Shown in pieces: positions 47,164-59,231 of a stretch of DNA of 64,000 nt. Numbering within the stretch: position 1 is the first letter of the stretch; each line of letters starts with the position of its first letter. This DNA is from Porpolomopsis calyptriformis. Its lineage: Eukaryota > Basidiomycota > Agaricomycetes > Agaricales > Hygrophoraceae. The notes beneath the pieces were generated by a model that did no database searches, was not told where the DNA came from, and saw nothing but the letters and a program-made list of their open reading frames with translations. The position numbers and the translations under genes were made by a program. Where the stretch lies: the NCBI GenBank assembly GCA_951640195.1, contig OX621165.1, positions 2,418,001 to 2,482,000 on the forward strand, in the 5' to 3' direction.

Positions 47164-48969
47164 AGGCGGTATACATGTTCACTGAAAGGTGTGAGTATTT
47201 GAACATCTTTCGGTTGCGTAAAAGGGACGACACGTGCATCTGTCCTCCATTGTCGTCTTTTTCTGGACAATCTGTTCCCAATGGATTGGTCCAAAGGGAT
47301 TCGGTCACAGGGTAAGCCTGCTTAGCTTTTTCCACCGAGAATGCGGACTTCGAGAATATGGCTAAGGTTGTCTTCGCAGGCACGTCCCATTGAGCTACCT
47401 GTGTGGGAAACCCTCTGGCCGTAGCTTTCACTGAGCAAGACTTACAGACGGCCTAACTACAACTGTAGGTGTGAAATAACACCATTGCACCTTTGTGATA
47501 GGTTCAGCAGAAATTTGCCTGACCATAGCCAGGATCTAGGGTCGCTTACTGATTGATGGCATTGAAATTGGCACCCTGCTGGTGATGGGGGTGATTGGGG
47601 ACGTGTTGAAGAGCCATCCTCAAGATCTCCCCAAATGATTGTCTTTGATGCGTTGGGGTGAATGTAGACGCATTCTCTCAACAGCTGTTCTTCTGCTCGC
47701 TGGTCTGATCGTCCTGGCTTCTTCACTTGCTGAGACGATTGTGCACAGAACCCATTCAATGAGTGCATTTGCGACAAGATGATTCTCTTGAGACTGAGGC
47801 CCAGGAAGACACTCCCACAGTGCCGGAACATTGCTTGTTGGCACCCACTGCCCTTCCTCGTTTCTCCTCCCTGTATGCAAGTCTTACTAGGTCTGCGGTC
47901 CCTTCTAACTGCATGGATTTCGTGGGATCTCATCTTTCCGAGCTTGAACTTCTCGGGCAAGGTGTTTCCTCTTCTCGACCACATTCAACCTCATACTCTC
48001 ATCATCGACCATCCACCACCGGCATCTTTCCCAGCATGCTACTATTTTATCAGACACTCAAGTGCTTCCCATTGCAGAGTCACCCCAACAGATGGAGGTA
48101 TCGTTGCAATCCAGCGGCGACATTCTTGGTGGTTTCGTTGTCATCATTTGTTTCACGTTCCTCCTCGTCGACAGATGATCTCTGCTCTCGCCTTTTCTCG
48201 GGGTAGACCCTCCTAAAGTGTTCCCTTTGTCATGTCTCTTTCTAGCTTGCTTATTGTCGCCCCCTCCTCTCCCTGTCTCGTCCAGACTTTGCTTTAGATG
48301 GCTCCCTACTGCGTCGATCCACGTTTTGGAAGACACAAATTCGGAAAACTCTGGAAGAGTACTGCTCTCACGATTGATACTATCTAAGACGGGAACAACA
48401 GTAGTGCCCCGCCATCCTAATCGAACCCACTCGGAGCCTCAAGGGACGCCACGCGGATCAGACTCGAAATCTTAAAAACAAGTTTTATATATCGGAATTC
48501 TACAACGAAAACACAACGTTCATTGTCGCCGAGCCAGGAAAAATAGCTCAGAGTGCGTGAAGCCGCACGGCGATTAGCGACGCAAACTTCGAGGGGTCCC
48601 ATCGGCGGTTGTTGGACAATGCGCCTTCGCAGTAAGGTTTGTGTGAACTTAGATTTAAAGGACTTCGATGAACAATGAAGGAGACGGTACATCACAATAC
48701 AGTAGTAGCCCCATACATCCACGAACGCCTTCCACCCGTACCCCGATCATTATTCCAGTCAACAACTCTTTCTATTTGCGATAGAACAATGGCGGCAATC
48801 TACTTCTGTGATGGCTGCACCAGATCACTTGAGGTGGCCAATAATAGAGTCAGATTTTGGGGTGTGATAAGATAAGATAAGATAGCTCTTGTGCCACAGC
48901 AAGTCTCATACCAATCATGGAAGATTACACATAGCAGGCCTTGCATCTCCCAAATAATATGTATACGTT
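47164..48969. other. 1.8-kb interval between receptor 3 and EMC1
   Basis: No gene can be supported. A plus-strand frame of about 147 codons (47763-48206) overlaps others, and one shifted segment (GGFVVIICFTFLLVDR near 48110-48170) would make a membrane helix; a spliced gene is possible but unproven. Scanning both strands for C-a-a-X-stop gave CSLV at 47694-47708 (no upstream Met) and CLIK near 48042-48054, both unconvincing. A GATAA triplet repeat lies near 48868-48884. Confidence 0.45.
48222..48230 (-). promoter_or_regulatory. Possible pheromone response element upstream of receptor 3
   Basis: The minus strand reads ACAAAGGGA, identical to the Ustilago pheromone response element bound by the HMG factor Prf1. 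It lies about 1.06 kb before the receptor 3 ATG on the gene's strand. A 9-mer can occur by chance, and another copy sits inside a coding exon near 1773. Confidence 0.25.
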
Positions 48970-51900
48970 CTATGAATACCATCTTTCCCTCAACCGTTTC
49001 CGAGCCACCATGGGCTTCGTGATCATGATCGCCAACGCCAATCCCGAGACAGTGAGCACAAGCTGAGCCTTATTGAAGTTCTCGCTCAGCACGTCAAAAG
49101 TATTCGAAGGCGCGATCCTTGTCAGAAAGAGGTCGAGTCCGTAGGCGAATACCAGCGATGTAGACTCAAGAAGGGCAGGCGAGGTGAGAATTCGGTTGAT
49201 GTTGGCGACCTACAAGGAACGAACAAAACGAGCGCGTCAGCTCAGCGGGGTATGACAAGCGTTAGGAGACGAGTACCTTGTAATTATGGGACAGAATACG
49301 ACGAGGATCGTTGGGAAGTACCGGTTCGTACTGGATAAGGAATTCTTCTTGTTCTTCAGCTGTCGGCTTTCGATCTGGTCTCCGGGGATTCAAGAGGCGA
49401 CGAGACCAGGCTTGAATTTGGTGGTTTTTATTAGCGACTTCAATCTAGATGAGAATACGGGTCGGCTTATAGAATATAGGCTGAATACCTATAATATCCT
49501 TCGCGGTGATGCCGAACTTGGTCAAGGTAGTAGAGATAGCGGTAATGTCATGAGGGAAAACGTAAGATTGCTCGATGGCACTAACGTTCGTGCTTTGCTT
49601 CGAATACGACGACATATCGGAGCTAGGTTACGAAATAATCAGCATTCTGTCAAGATCGACAGCATAAAAAAAGGGAGGTGTCATGCCTCTTTGTCTTATC
49701 GTCAATATGTTCCCCTTCATACAACTCCACCGAGACCATCCGATATCCTTTAGTCTGGCCGACAGCAGCGAAATTCTCTTCATAATAATGGTATACAAGC
49801 CAGTTCTCCGTTAAAGTCGCCTTGACGTCACATGTCCCGGCGTTGGAGGGTACTGTGGTGCGATAGATAATACTGCCCTTCGTTGTATCGACCAGATATA
49901 TACCGCAAGTAGATGGAGAGGCCGAAGTGGAGTCCGTCAAGAGAATAAATAGTCGGGGATTAAGATACTTATAGAACGTCGTCCGATTGCCCAATACCTT
50001 GCCAAACGAAGCAACAGGTCCATGGGAGGAGGGAACCACGGCTTGGATCTTTTCCCCAGGCGCAAGAGACAGTGACCATGTGGGATATGCGACCACTCGT
50101 CTATTTAGTTCTTCGACAAAAATAACTTGGTGGCCCATAATACGGTGAGGCCCGGCTCGTAGTGGAAAATGGAGGGATGGCAATGCTCGCATAAATGCAT
50201 TCCAATTCGCGGTTGTATTGGGATAAATATACGTCTGGGGATGCAAGTCAATCGACGCCTGAAAGGGAAAACGGAACAGAGCCGAACCTGGAGGAACTCA
50301 TCAAACAAAACCACGGTTTTTTCTTCTTTGTTGAACAAGAATGTCTCGAGCAAAGGACCAGAAATTATGTCCAGGCCCTGGAGGATGTCTCCCGATCGCG
50401 ATACATTCCTTGCATCCTCTCCAGTAAGCGCGTTTAGATGAAAAACAACAGTATCTACAAGAGTCTAATAAAAATCCGGTGAGCAAATTGGATCACGCAA
50501 GAATAACTGTCTGCAAAGGAGACTGACGTTTTCAGCTCTTCGCTGCGTAACGACGACCACTTCAGGGGTGCTACCGTCGCTAACCGTCCGAGTGACGAAT
50601 ATTTTCACGGGTATGACTCGTCCGCCAACCTCAGCCGCCCAGCCAAGACCAAAGACTCGACTCCAAAGGATTGCGCCAGTGCTAGAATCAAGGCCGAATA
50701 CCTTCCCAAAAGGTGTCGCGGCCACGATGACTTGCCTGAAACCGAATGCATCGCGTGACAACGGTCCTGTCCGAGCGGCCGACGATGACACTGACGCGTA
50801 CGATCCGGTTGCGAATCGTTTAACGAAGTTGACCAGGTATTCGGGGAAATCCTAATAATGAGTTCATATTTCATATTTCAAACGACAGAAAGAAAGGCTA
50901 CCTGTGCCTCCAAGAGTTGTCGTCTGAGACGGGCCACAAATGTTTCTTGACCTTCGACATGGGAAAATGCTACTTTCTCTTCGGGGAGTTCGACGAATTC
51001 CGCAGCGCTAATGCTGGCCAAAGATTCCTCGCGGATCCACTGTACCTTGTCTTGTTGCCAGAATTGGACGGCTCCGGTGGTGGTGGTCATCGCGACGCGT
51101 GCAAGGACATTCCATCCCTTCGGGTTGGCAGCGTCGATGGCGATCTGCGAAAAGAATCCACATATAAAGCTCGTTGGCTTGAGATGTAATCTTAGCGGAG
51201 CGGGCGTACGTGACTGATGATACCATGCATGTCCGTTTCGAACGGGATCGGAAATCCAGTGATCATGCCCTTCCCATCCGCGAGGTGTGCACACAACACG
51301 TCAATGGAAACTCTCTGGTGAACGTTGGGTTCACTACTTGTCCGCAGCAATGTACCATCGGCACCTACCTTTATCGTGTAAGACCAGTGGACACGCGCAA
51401 TGTATGGCCAACCATCACGATCAAGGCCTCCAGCATAAAGAGAATCTGAATACTTCGGCGAAGGTGCCTTCGGGAAAGCGTCAGCTGTCTGAAACATTTC
51501 AGGAAACATAGTTTACGTACAGAATCCGCAAAGTCCCAGAATGACGTGAGGCCGGAGCCGTCCATATTCAACTTGAAAGCGCGACCGGAGCCGTCAGACT
51601 GGATCGCAATAAATTGTCCGTGATGACCCAAACCGACATCGATAAATGACTTGTACGTGGACCCTTTGATAGACGACGGCTTCCCTCTGAGCTCGGGTGT
51701 CAACGGAAATGAGTGGAGCGTCCCTTGTTGCAGCCATGCTACGACAGGAATCGATGATGAGAAGTTGGCATAACTTAGAGGGATGACGTCTGTGAGGCCG
51801 TGAGATATGCTTGACGGGACATGGGTGATGGAGATTTCTTCTCCGGTTGGTGTAGAAAGCGCGATAAGATGAAGTGTATAGGACGATGCTTTTTCCAGAC

Positions 51901-52701
51901 CGATGAGATATATCGCGGTCGGGGTAGCGATGAGATCGGAGAGGATGAACTTGGTGCTGTGAGATAATATGAGTGAATGGCTGGCGTGGATGGAAGTAGA
52001 GGGTGGATTTACCTTTGATCTTTTGATGTCCAGGTCCATCTGATTTCTCCATCGGACCCACTGATACGTCGGACGGTATGACCATTTGTTAGCACGAACA
52101 TGTCCGGGTAGGGTTTGTCTTTTGTGGGTTCGTCACGAGCAAGGAATGCAATGTCTGTGCCGAGATCGCTCGGGTTGGATATACGACCAGACTCTGGTGG
52201 ATGGAGATGCTTCTCGACGAGAAGGTGGCCTGTTAATGCTTCAAATGACCGCAATGTTGCACCACCTGGTCCCGACAATGCAACGACGACTATCGGATAC
52301 TGGGACGATCAATAAAATTGACAAGGTAACGCAAGAGAAAACAGCGAACCATTATTGTGTGGACGAAACTGCACTATTTCGTCTGGGGGCTCGGAGATGT
52401 ATCTCCAAGCTATTGTCCATGAGTCAGAGGTGCTACTGCAAGTCAAAAAAGATTTCGTACCGAGTGAACCGTTCGCAGGATTCAATGCTGCCAAGACATT
52501 GCTCTCGGTCGCTGTAAAAAGGACGCTCCGTGTTGTCTCCTTTCCTACTCTATGAAATACTGGGGCGGTGGACGGCGAGTTTATGCGTGGCACCCCGATT
52601 TGATTTTTATGCCAGTCAATGACGCCAGCTTCGGATTCTTGCAGGGCCCGCGATGGTGTTGCGTATAACACCGCAAGCAACCCCAGGCCAAGCAGGTGCA
52701 T
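48970..52701 (-). CDS. EMC1: ER membrane protein complex subunit 1
   Basis: A multi-exon gene from ATG 52701 to the stop at 48970. It starts with a signal peptide ([20 protein letters not shown]), followed by a luminal PQQ-like beta-propeller region: [65 protein letters not shown]. Further on come [31 protein letters not shown], and [18 protein letters not shown] before the DUF1620-type C-terminal part with WLVYHYY. The end is a membrane helix [20 protein letters not shown] and a short basic tail. EMC1 is the large scaffold of the EMC insertase for tail-anchored and multi-pass proteins. The gene is divergent from the phosphatase gene. Confidence 0.9.
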
Positions 52702-52812
52702 TTGTGGACGACGGTGAGAGGAAGTAATGAACGCTCGGCTCTGAGCTGGGTCGTTTATTCCCACACAGGTCTCAGCACAACCCCGGCCAAGGTCATTGGT
52801 TCGCCAGCAGCT
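52702..52812. promoter_or_regulatory. Divergent promoter of EMC1 and the PP6-type phosphatase gene
   Basis: The start codons are 111 bp apart on opposite strands, so one short interval must serve both genes. No clear TATA box was seen. Confidence 0.55.
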
Positions 52813-54107
52813 ATGCCTCAATTCACGCCAGATAAATGGGTAGAACAACTAATGAACTGCCAGCACCTTCACGAAGCTGATATGAAAATGCTCTGTAACC
52901 ATGTGCGCGCCATCCTTATGGAAGAGTCCAACATCCAGCCCGTGTCAAGTCCAGTGACGATCTGCGGGGACATCCACGGTCAGTTCTGGGATTTGCTGGA
53001 GCTGCTGCGGAAGGGTGGGACGGTTCCCGAGACGAGCTACATCTTCATGGCACGTATGTGTTCGTTGAGATGAGTGATTGAAGTCGCTCAAGCTGTATAT
53101 TTTGTAGGGTGATTTCGTCGACCGAGGACATTATAGTCTAGAAACTGTCTCGTTACTTTTTGCACTGAAGGCTAGGTGCGAACCAAGAAATTGAGTTCAA
53201 TGCAACATGTTCATAGCTTCTTCCTCAGATATCCCGACAAGGTCACATTATTGCGCGGGAACCATGAGAGTAGACAGATAACACAAGTATACGGCTTTTA
53301 TGGTGGGTTAAAACGCGTCTTTTTCTTCTTCTTCGCGCTAAGCTATATTCCAGACGAATGTCAACAAAAGTACGGCAGCGCCACCGTATGGAAGGCGTGT
53401 TGCAACGTCTTTGACTATATGAACCTCGCCGCCGTGAGCGTCTATGCCTTCTGGTGGTTCCTTCAAGTTTTGACTACTCGAAGATTATAGATGGCGAAAT
53501 AATATGTGTCCATGGTGGTCTGTCACCTGATATTCGGACTCTTGATCAGATCCGGGTATTGTCTAGAGCGCAGGAAATACCCCACGAGGGTGCATTTTGC
53601 GGTTAGCATTTAGTGATCAGTCTAGCATTGTGCTTGATGGTTCTGCCCAGACTTGATGTGGTCAGACCCAGACGATATTGAGAATTGGGCGGTCAGTCCT
53701 CGTGGTGCTGGATGGTTGTTTGGCGGGAGTGTGACGCGGGAGGTTCGTTTATTCCTCTCTGTTCCTTGTGATATTTTTCACAAGGCGATCGTCCAGTTCA
53801 ATCATGTAAACTCGCTCAACTTGATTGCCCGGGCACATCAACTGGTCCAAGAGGGTCACAAATACATGTTCGACAAACAACTGGTGACGGTGTGGAGTGC
53901 ACCCAACTATTGTTATCGATGCGGAAATATGGCGTCGATACTGACCATCCACTCGAATGGATCAAGATCATTTGTTGTGTATGGCGCTGCTGAGGAGAAC
54001 GAACGCGACAAGGGTATGCAGACACGGAGAATGGTCGGTAAATTTCCCGCTGAAAACCGCATTGTGCTGACAGGTTCTTCAAGGGCAACATGCCATATTT
54101 TGTATGA
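52813..54107 (+). CDS. PPE1: PP6/Ppe1-Sit4-type Ser/Thr protein phosphatase catalytic subunit
   Basis: Seven or eight exons starting [13 protein letters not shown]. Metal-site motifs: [19 protein letters not shown] and [15 protein letters not shown], then [35 protein letters not shown] and [22 protein letters not shown] and [19 protein letters not shown] place it with fission yeast Ppe1/Sit4/PP6 rather than PP2A. The C-terminus reads NMPYFV after a last 50-nt intron, close to the PYFL/PYFI end of the family. The intron after TYIFM-type residues (53050-53107) appears to use a GC donor. The family acts with SAP-type regulators in G1/S, TOR signalling and spindle control. Confidence 0.9.
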
Positions 54108-54168
54108 TTTCATTGGAAATGGACGGACAATAATTAATTTTAAAATCATTTTTTAATAATATTACGTG

Positions 54169-54962
54169 ATGAGCGACACCGTTTTCATCGACTCGCTCGG
54201 GCTCTCAGCCAACGTCGGTCCTGATTGCTGGATTAGGACTCGCCCTCAACCCGTCATCGTTAGCATCCACCTTCATCTCTTAGATGGTTATCTTACGAGT
54301 GCGGGCGAAACGGATGATGTCAGAGACTCTGTGCACTATGGCCATCTTTGCAAGGCTGTGACCAACCGCGTGAATGACGCAAATACACGGTACCCTGGTA
54401 TCAGGGCACTCATCGCGGCCGTTACAGAGGAAGCCTTCGACCTGGCCAAGGAGGCTGCGGCACAAGTAAAGGTCAGGGTCGAGTTGTCCAAGATGGTGCT
54501 GCTAGCTGGCGGATTCTCGGCTGAGATCGTCACACCCGTGGGGACGAGGAGCGAAGATGTTCCGATGAAGGTCTCGGTGACTGACCTTGTGTTGGCGGCG
54601 ATCATTGGTGTGAACATCGCTGAGAGGGAATCCAAGCAACGGGTCGTGATCGATATTGACTTTATCGAACGGGCGGGTCCGTATTCCGTTCTGGATTATC
54701 AACTGCTCGTTGCCGAGATATCCAAGGTACGTATCTCGGTTCGTGTGGATGGCCAGCGAGTTTTATCAGTTCTCCGAAGGATGTCGAAGCGTCTGCTTAT
54801 CTTACAGTTGAGAAACTCGCGTTCGAAGTGGCTCGTGCAGCCTGTCTACATGCAGAAGCGATAGAGTCCGTCACCGTCCGTGCACGGAAGCCGAGCGCGT
54901 TAACATTCGCTCGGTCATCTGGGGTAGAAATCACGAGAGAAAGGACGTTCTTTTTGAGTTGA
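54169..54962 (+). CDS. Dihydroneopterin aldolase-type protein with two FolB-like domains
   Basis: Two exons (54169-54726, 54780-54962) give 246 residues. Two FolB-like halves are visible: VFIDSLGLSANVGPDCW through VTNRVNDANTRYPGIRALIA, and VTDLVLAAIIGVNIAERESK followed by KQRVVIDIDF and YLTVEKLAFEVARAACL. The second ends with ESVTVRARKPSALTFARSSG and VEITRERTF. In folate synthesis this enzyme cleaves 7,8-dihydroneopterin. Fungal FOL1 proteins usually fuse it to HPPK and dihydropteroate synthase. Here the frame stops after the FolB halves, and the trehalose gene starts only 180 bp on, so it is a stand-alone aldolase. Confidence 0.85.
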
Positions 54963-55083
54963 TTGGATTTATCTTTCGCTGCTCTCGATCCAATGGGGCT
55001 ACCTAAAGCTTTGATGAACGAGCTACGAATTATCACGGTTAGCCTACCATAGCCGACCCCCGGTTATCTTTCTGACGTCAATA

Positions 55084-55106
55084 ATAAAATAAAATAAAAT
55101 AAAATA
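55084..55106. repeat. AAAAT pentanucleotide tract
   Basis: Four to five AAAAT units lie in the short gap between the aldolase stop and the trehalose gene start. Confidence 0.8.
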
Positions 55107-55140
55107 TTTAAACTCATGACCGCTTCACACACCCCCACAA

Positions 55141-58100
55141 TGAACTCGTTCAGAAACCACCGCGTCGTTATCGCCTCTCTCTTTCTCCCCTCCACCGTCG
55201 TCCTCGGCGACTCTCCCTCTGTCACCCCGCCCAGAACGCGCGTCCGAGACGAGCCCACTCTCTCCATTCCTGTATTAGCATTTCGGGCAGCCGAAAAGTC
55301 AAAGTCGCCACCACCTCCCGTTCGTGCCTCCAGCACCTCCGGGCCTCTGTTGAGCATCGTCGAAGACCTCAAAGATAAAGTAGCACGTTCACTCCAGCCC
55401 CGGCTAGCCTCTCACACCTTTTATCCCAGTCCAGAAACGCCACGCCTGCTGTACTGTCTCCCCGTGCAGAACAAGCAAATCCATTCGCAAACCTTGCAGA
55501 AGAGTTTGCAACGCGTCCCCCTGTCTCTAGGAAACATCAGACCACGTATGTTGACCACCAAACCCCTTCGCGTCTCCAGCGAAAACGGTCAACGTCACGT
55601 CGGTCGGATGTCGGGTTCCCCCCGGATTATATCAGACGTTCCTGGTGCATCGAACAAAATCCGCATTGCAACGGCGGTCTCAAAAACGCGGTCGATAGCG
55701 TAGGTTCAACACTCCGCAAAAAGCTCTGGGTCGGCACGCTTGGCACGAACACGGACAAGTTCGGCGATGGGTTGAGGAATGACATTGATCGCAAGATGTT
55801 GGCCCACTGCAATAGCTTGCCCGTCTGGATCCCGGATGCCGAGTTTGAAGGCTGTTACGACGAGTTTTGCCATCAAGTACCGTGTTTTATATTTAGACTC
55901 TCGCTCGCTGCTGATCGCGAACGTCAAGGTTCTCTGGCCGTGTCTCCATTATGCCATCCCCGACGCGCCAAAAACAAAACTCTTTTACGAATCAGCTTCT
56001 TACAAGCAGTATGTTGCCGTCAACCAACGGTTCGCAGACGCTATCATCGCCAACTACCAAGACGGCGATATCAGTACGTCCCACCTCATCCTTCCCTCTC
56101 CTGCAATTCAACCCGATCCCTGTATATCCAAGTCTGGGTGAATGACTACCACTTAATGCTTCTTCCTTCTCTCTTGCGCGCTTCCTCCGCCCTTCCCTCA
56201 CACGTTCCCATCGGATTCTTCATGCACGTCGCCTTTCCCTCCTCCGAAATCTTTCGCTGCTTGTCTGTTCGCCAATCTCTTCTCCACGGCGTCCTTTCTG
56301 CCGACCTGATCGGGTTCCAGACTGCCAGCTACGCGAGACATTTTAGACAGACAGTCTCGCGCATTATGGCATACGAAGCGCTTCCAAAAGGCATCCAAGT
56401 CGACGGCGACAGCGGGAACAGTAGTGGTCGGTTTGTAGATGTAGGTGTCTTCCCCATGGGGATTGACGTTGCTGCGTTGAAGGAGAAACGGTGCGTTTCT
56501 TGGTGAGGAGGCGTATTAGATATTGATGTTGAAATATATAGACGTGACCCGGAAGTCGCCGAATGGGTCCAGCTACTGCAACAGCGGTATGCTGGGATGA
56601 AGCTCATGGTAGGGAGGGATAAGCTTGATGAGATCCAGGCAAGCCACAATTTCTCTACTCGGTAACGTCTCTCGCTGATCACGAAGTCAATCAGGGAGTC
56701 AGACAAAAGATTCAAGCCTTTGAAGCGTTTTTGACCAAGAATCCCGAATTCCAAGGAAAAGTCTGGTGCCTTCTCCCACGACAAACTGAAAGGATACTGA
56801 CACCTTCCTCGTTGTCGCCATGCAGGTCGTATTAATTCAAGTAGCGCTACAGACAACCGAGTCAAACGAGCTAGCGGGGGGCGTAGCAGACCTAGTGTCG
56901 CACATCAACTCCCGGTTCTCGACGCTGACATATCAACCAGTCGTATTTTTGCATACGCAAGACTTGACGTTTAGCCAGTATCTAGCGCTGTTGACGGTCG
57001 CTGATGCCTTTTTGGTGACGAGTTTGAGAGAGGGAATGGCGCTGAGGTTTGGCATTCCCTTTTTTCTGACTGAGGGTCGGCACGTGGACTGATTCGAAAC
57101 TAGGACCCATGAGTTTGTGGAATGTCAAGAAGAAAGACACAGGCCTCTGATTTTGAGTGAGGTTAGTTGTTGGTTGTAGAATCGGAGGCTGGTGCTGATA
57201 ATGATTTGCGCGCTCGAAAGTTTGCGGGTTCGTATAGCTACAGTGGCTTCCGGTCATGTATTGCGATCAACCCCTGGGATAGCCGGAGCACTGCCAATGC
57301 GATTCATCAGGTTTGTTGGCAGTACAAGTCCTCCTTGTTTGTGCTTAGGTGTATGTCTCCAGGCGCTGACTATGAGTAACGAGGAAGCTGCGTTGCGTTG
57401 GGAGGTATGTTTCTTGTTGGCTTGCTAAGTAACGAAGCAGTTGATTTTTTCTTCTCTCCAGGAATTGCACGGCCATGTCATCACGCAAACAGCACAAAGA
57501 TTCGTCACGTCCTTCCTCACCCGCTGTATACGTGCCAACTCAGAGCACGCGCCCATCTCGACCATCTCCCAACTGGACGTCGTGCTCCTCCTTCCGCGGT
57601 ACAAGCACTCGCATAAGAGGTTGTTGCTGATCGACTTCGAGGGCACTTTATGGTTGAGGGATATTTCGAAAGCGGGGCTGATCACCAACTCGTTTGAGCC
57701 TCCCCAGAATGCTTTAGATTTGTTGAACAAGCTGGCGGAGGATAGAAGGAATGAGGTGTGGTTGTTGAGTGGACTGCCCGTGCAAGGCAAGATGGATAAA
57801 GTGGCCGGTCTGTTACCGAATGTTGGGATCGTGTGAGTATCAGTTTTTTTTTGACAGTAACGGTGTCGAGAATTGGTGGGCTGATCTGTATCTGGGTTTA
57901 TAGAGCAGAAAACGGGTGCTTTATTAAACCGCGCCCTTCTCGGAACGGCCCTTCATCGTGGATCAGCATGGTTGCTAATTTCAACTTGACATGGAAGACG
58001 TCCTGCTTGGAAATTCTACATTATGTACGTTTAATTAGTTCGTTTCTCGTCCAAAAGTTTGCTAATCTTCTTGCATCAAAGTTTACCGAACGAACGCCTG

Positions 58101-58653
58101 GATCGTTTATTGAAGAGAGAGAAGCATCTATCGTGTGGCGGTTCTGGACTGGTCCCTCCAATGAGAGCCAGGATCGGCAATGGGCACGCCGTCAAGCTTC
58201 AGAGGCGCAGAACCATATTTTCGACAGGTTTGTGCTCGTCTTACAAAAAAAAACACTCTTGATAATCGACACTCTTCCTGCAGTCTGGGTGAACGGTATG
58301 GTCTTCGGATCGTGCCTGGCGAAAGCAGTTTCCTTATCCTTCCGAACAACATATCGCGTTCGACTGCGGTTAGTGCGATTCTGCACCCAGAACGTCTGGG
58401 GCCGCCTCAGTCGCCGCAGGCGAGTCGGACGCCGTGGGTGATTATGCCTAACGCTGGCGAGGAGGCTGCGGGAGGGCATGATCTGGATTTCGTGCTGGCC
58501 GTGAGTGCGGATGAGAAGTTGCTTCGGAGGCTGAACGAGATGGATGGTGCGGAGACGTGTTATACGAAAGGGAGGGGTACGCCAGACGCGAAGTGGAAAT
58601 TGGATCGGACGGAGGTGGTGAGCACGCTTTGGCAGTTTGCGAATGTGGTATAA
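55141..58653 (+). CDS. Trehalose synthase complex subunit, Tps3/Tsl1-like (degenerate phosphatase)
   Basis: A multi-exon gene starting MNSFRNHRVVIASLFLP (an in-frame ATG lies at 55117) and ending at TAA 58651-58653. After a Ser/Pro-rich N-terminus comes the GT20 glycosyltransferase region: PVWIPDAEFEGCYDEFCHQ, VLWPCLHY, IWVNDYHLMLLPSLLR, LIGFQTASYARHF, MVGRDKLDEIQG and VADAFLVTSLREGMAL. A HAD phosphatase-like domain begins LLLIDFEGTLWL (near 57620-57655), where trehalose-6-phosphatases have DYDGT. The later SGR and GDDxTDE positions read SGL and SADEKL. Losing these acidic residues suggests a regulatory subunit like Tps3/Tsl1 rather than Tps2. It should assemble with Tps1 in the cytosol. Confidence 0.85.
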
Positions 58654-59231
58654 AGGAAGTGGCGGATTTGTTTTCCTGCTTTCGCTCGATTTGTGAGTAG
58701 AGAGAGTGTGGAGTAGATTCAGAAGGAGGTGGATTAATGATACTTGGGCATACGAATAATACACGGTTGATAGATTATTGGAATCAACTTGCTTTGTCAA
58801 GATGAGCACGGAGACAGCGATTGAAGTCACTGGAGGGCATTCTTAAGCGACGTTGATCAAAACGTCGGCATTCTCTGTACTCATCTTAAGGATCCCCCGC
58901 TTCGTTTGTTCAATTTGATTTTGTTATCAGATTTCAATGGAATCACCCAACATAAGTTGGACCGTACAAGACAGCGAATCATGCTGTGCCATAGAAAACG
59001 CACTTCCATCGAAGATCGGCCCTTATCTAGTATTCGTTGCTTGGGTGTAATATGTTGCTCCCGTTCAATATTCAACATTCAAAATTTGAGACTGCTCAGG
59101 TATCGTGGCGTTTGACAAAGAAACGACAATCTATGGCATCTATGAGCTTGTGATAGTAAATGTCAATCACAAAAGATTGAGGCCAGTCTGCCAACGCTGG
59201 TTCATGTGACGCTCGTTGGTCTGCCCCCACT
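58654..59231. other. Gap between the trehalose-complex gene and the GT25-like gene
   Basis: About 580 bp of flanking DNA. Frames of 60-70 codons on both strands show nothing recognisable. Confidence 0.45.

Noticed and set aside
47694..47708. Cys-Ser-Leu-Val-stop on the plus strand upstream of receptor 3
   Set aside because: The open stretch is only about 15 codons and contains no Met.
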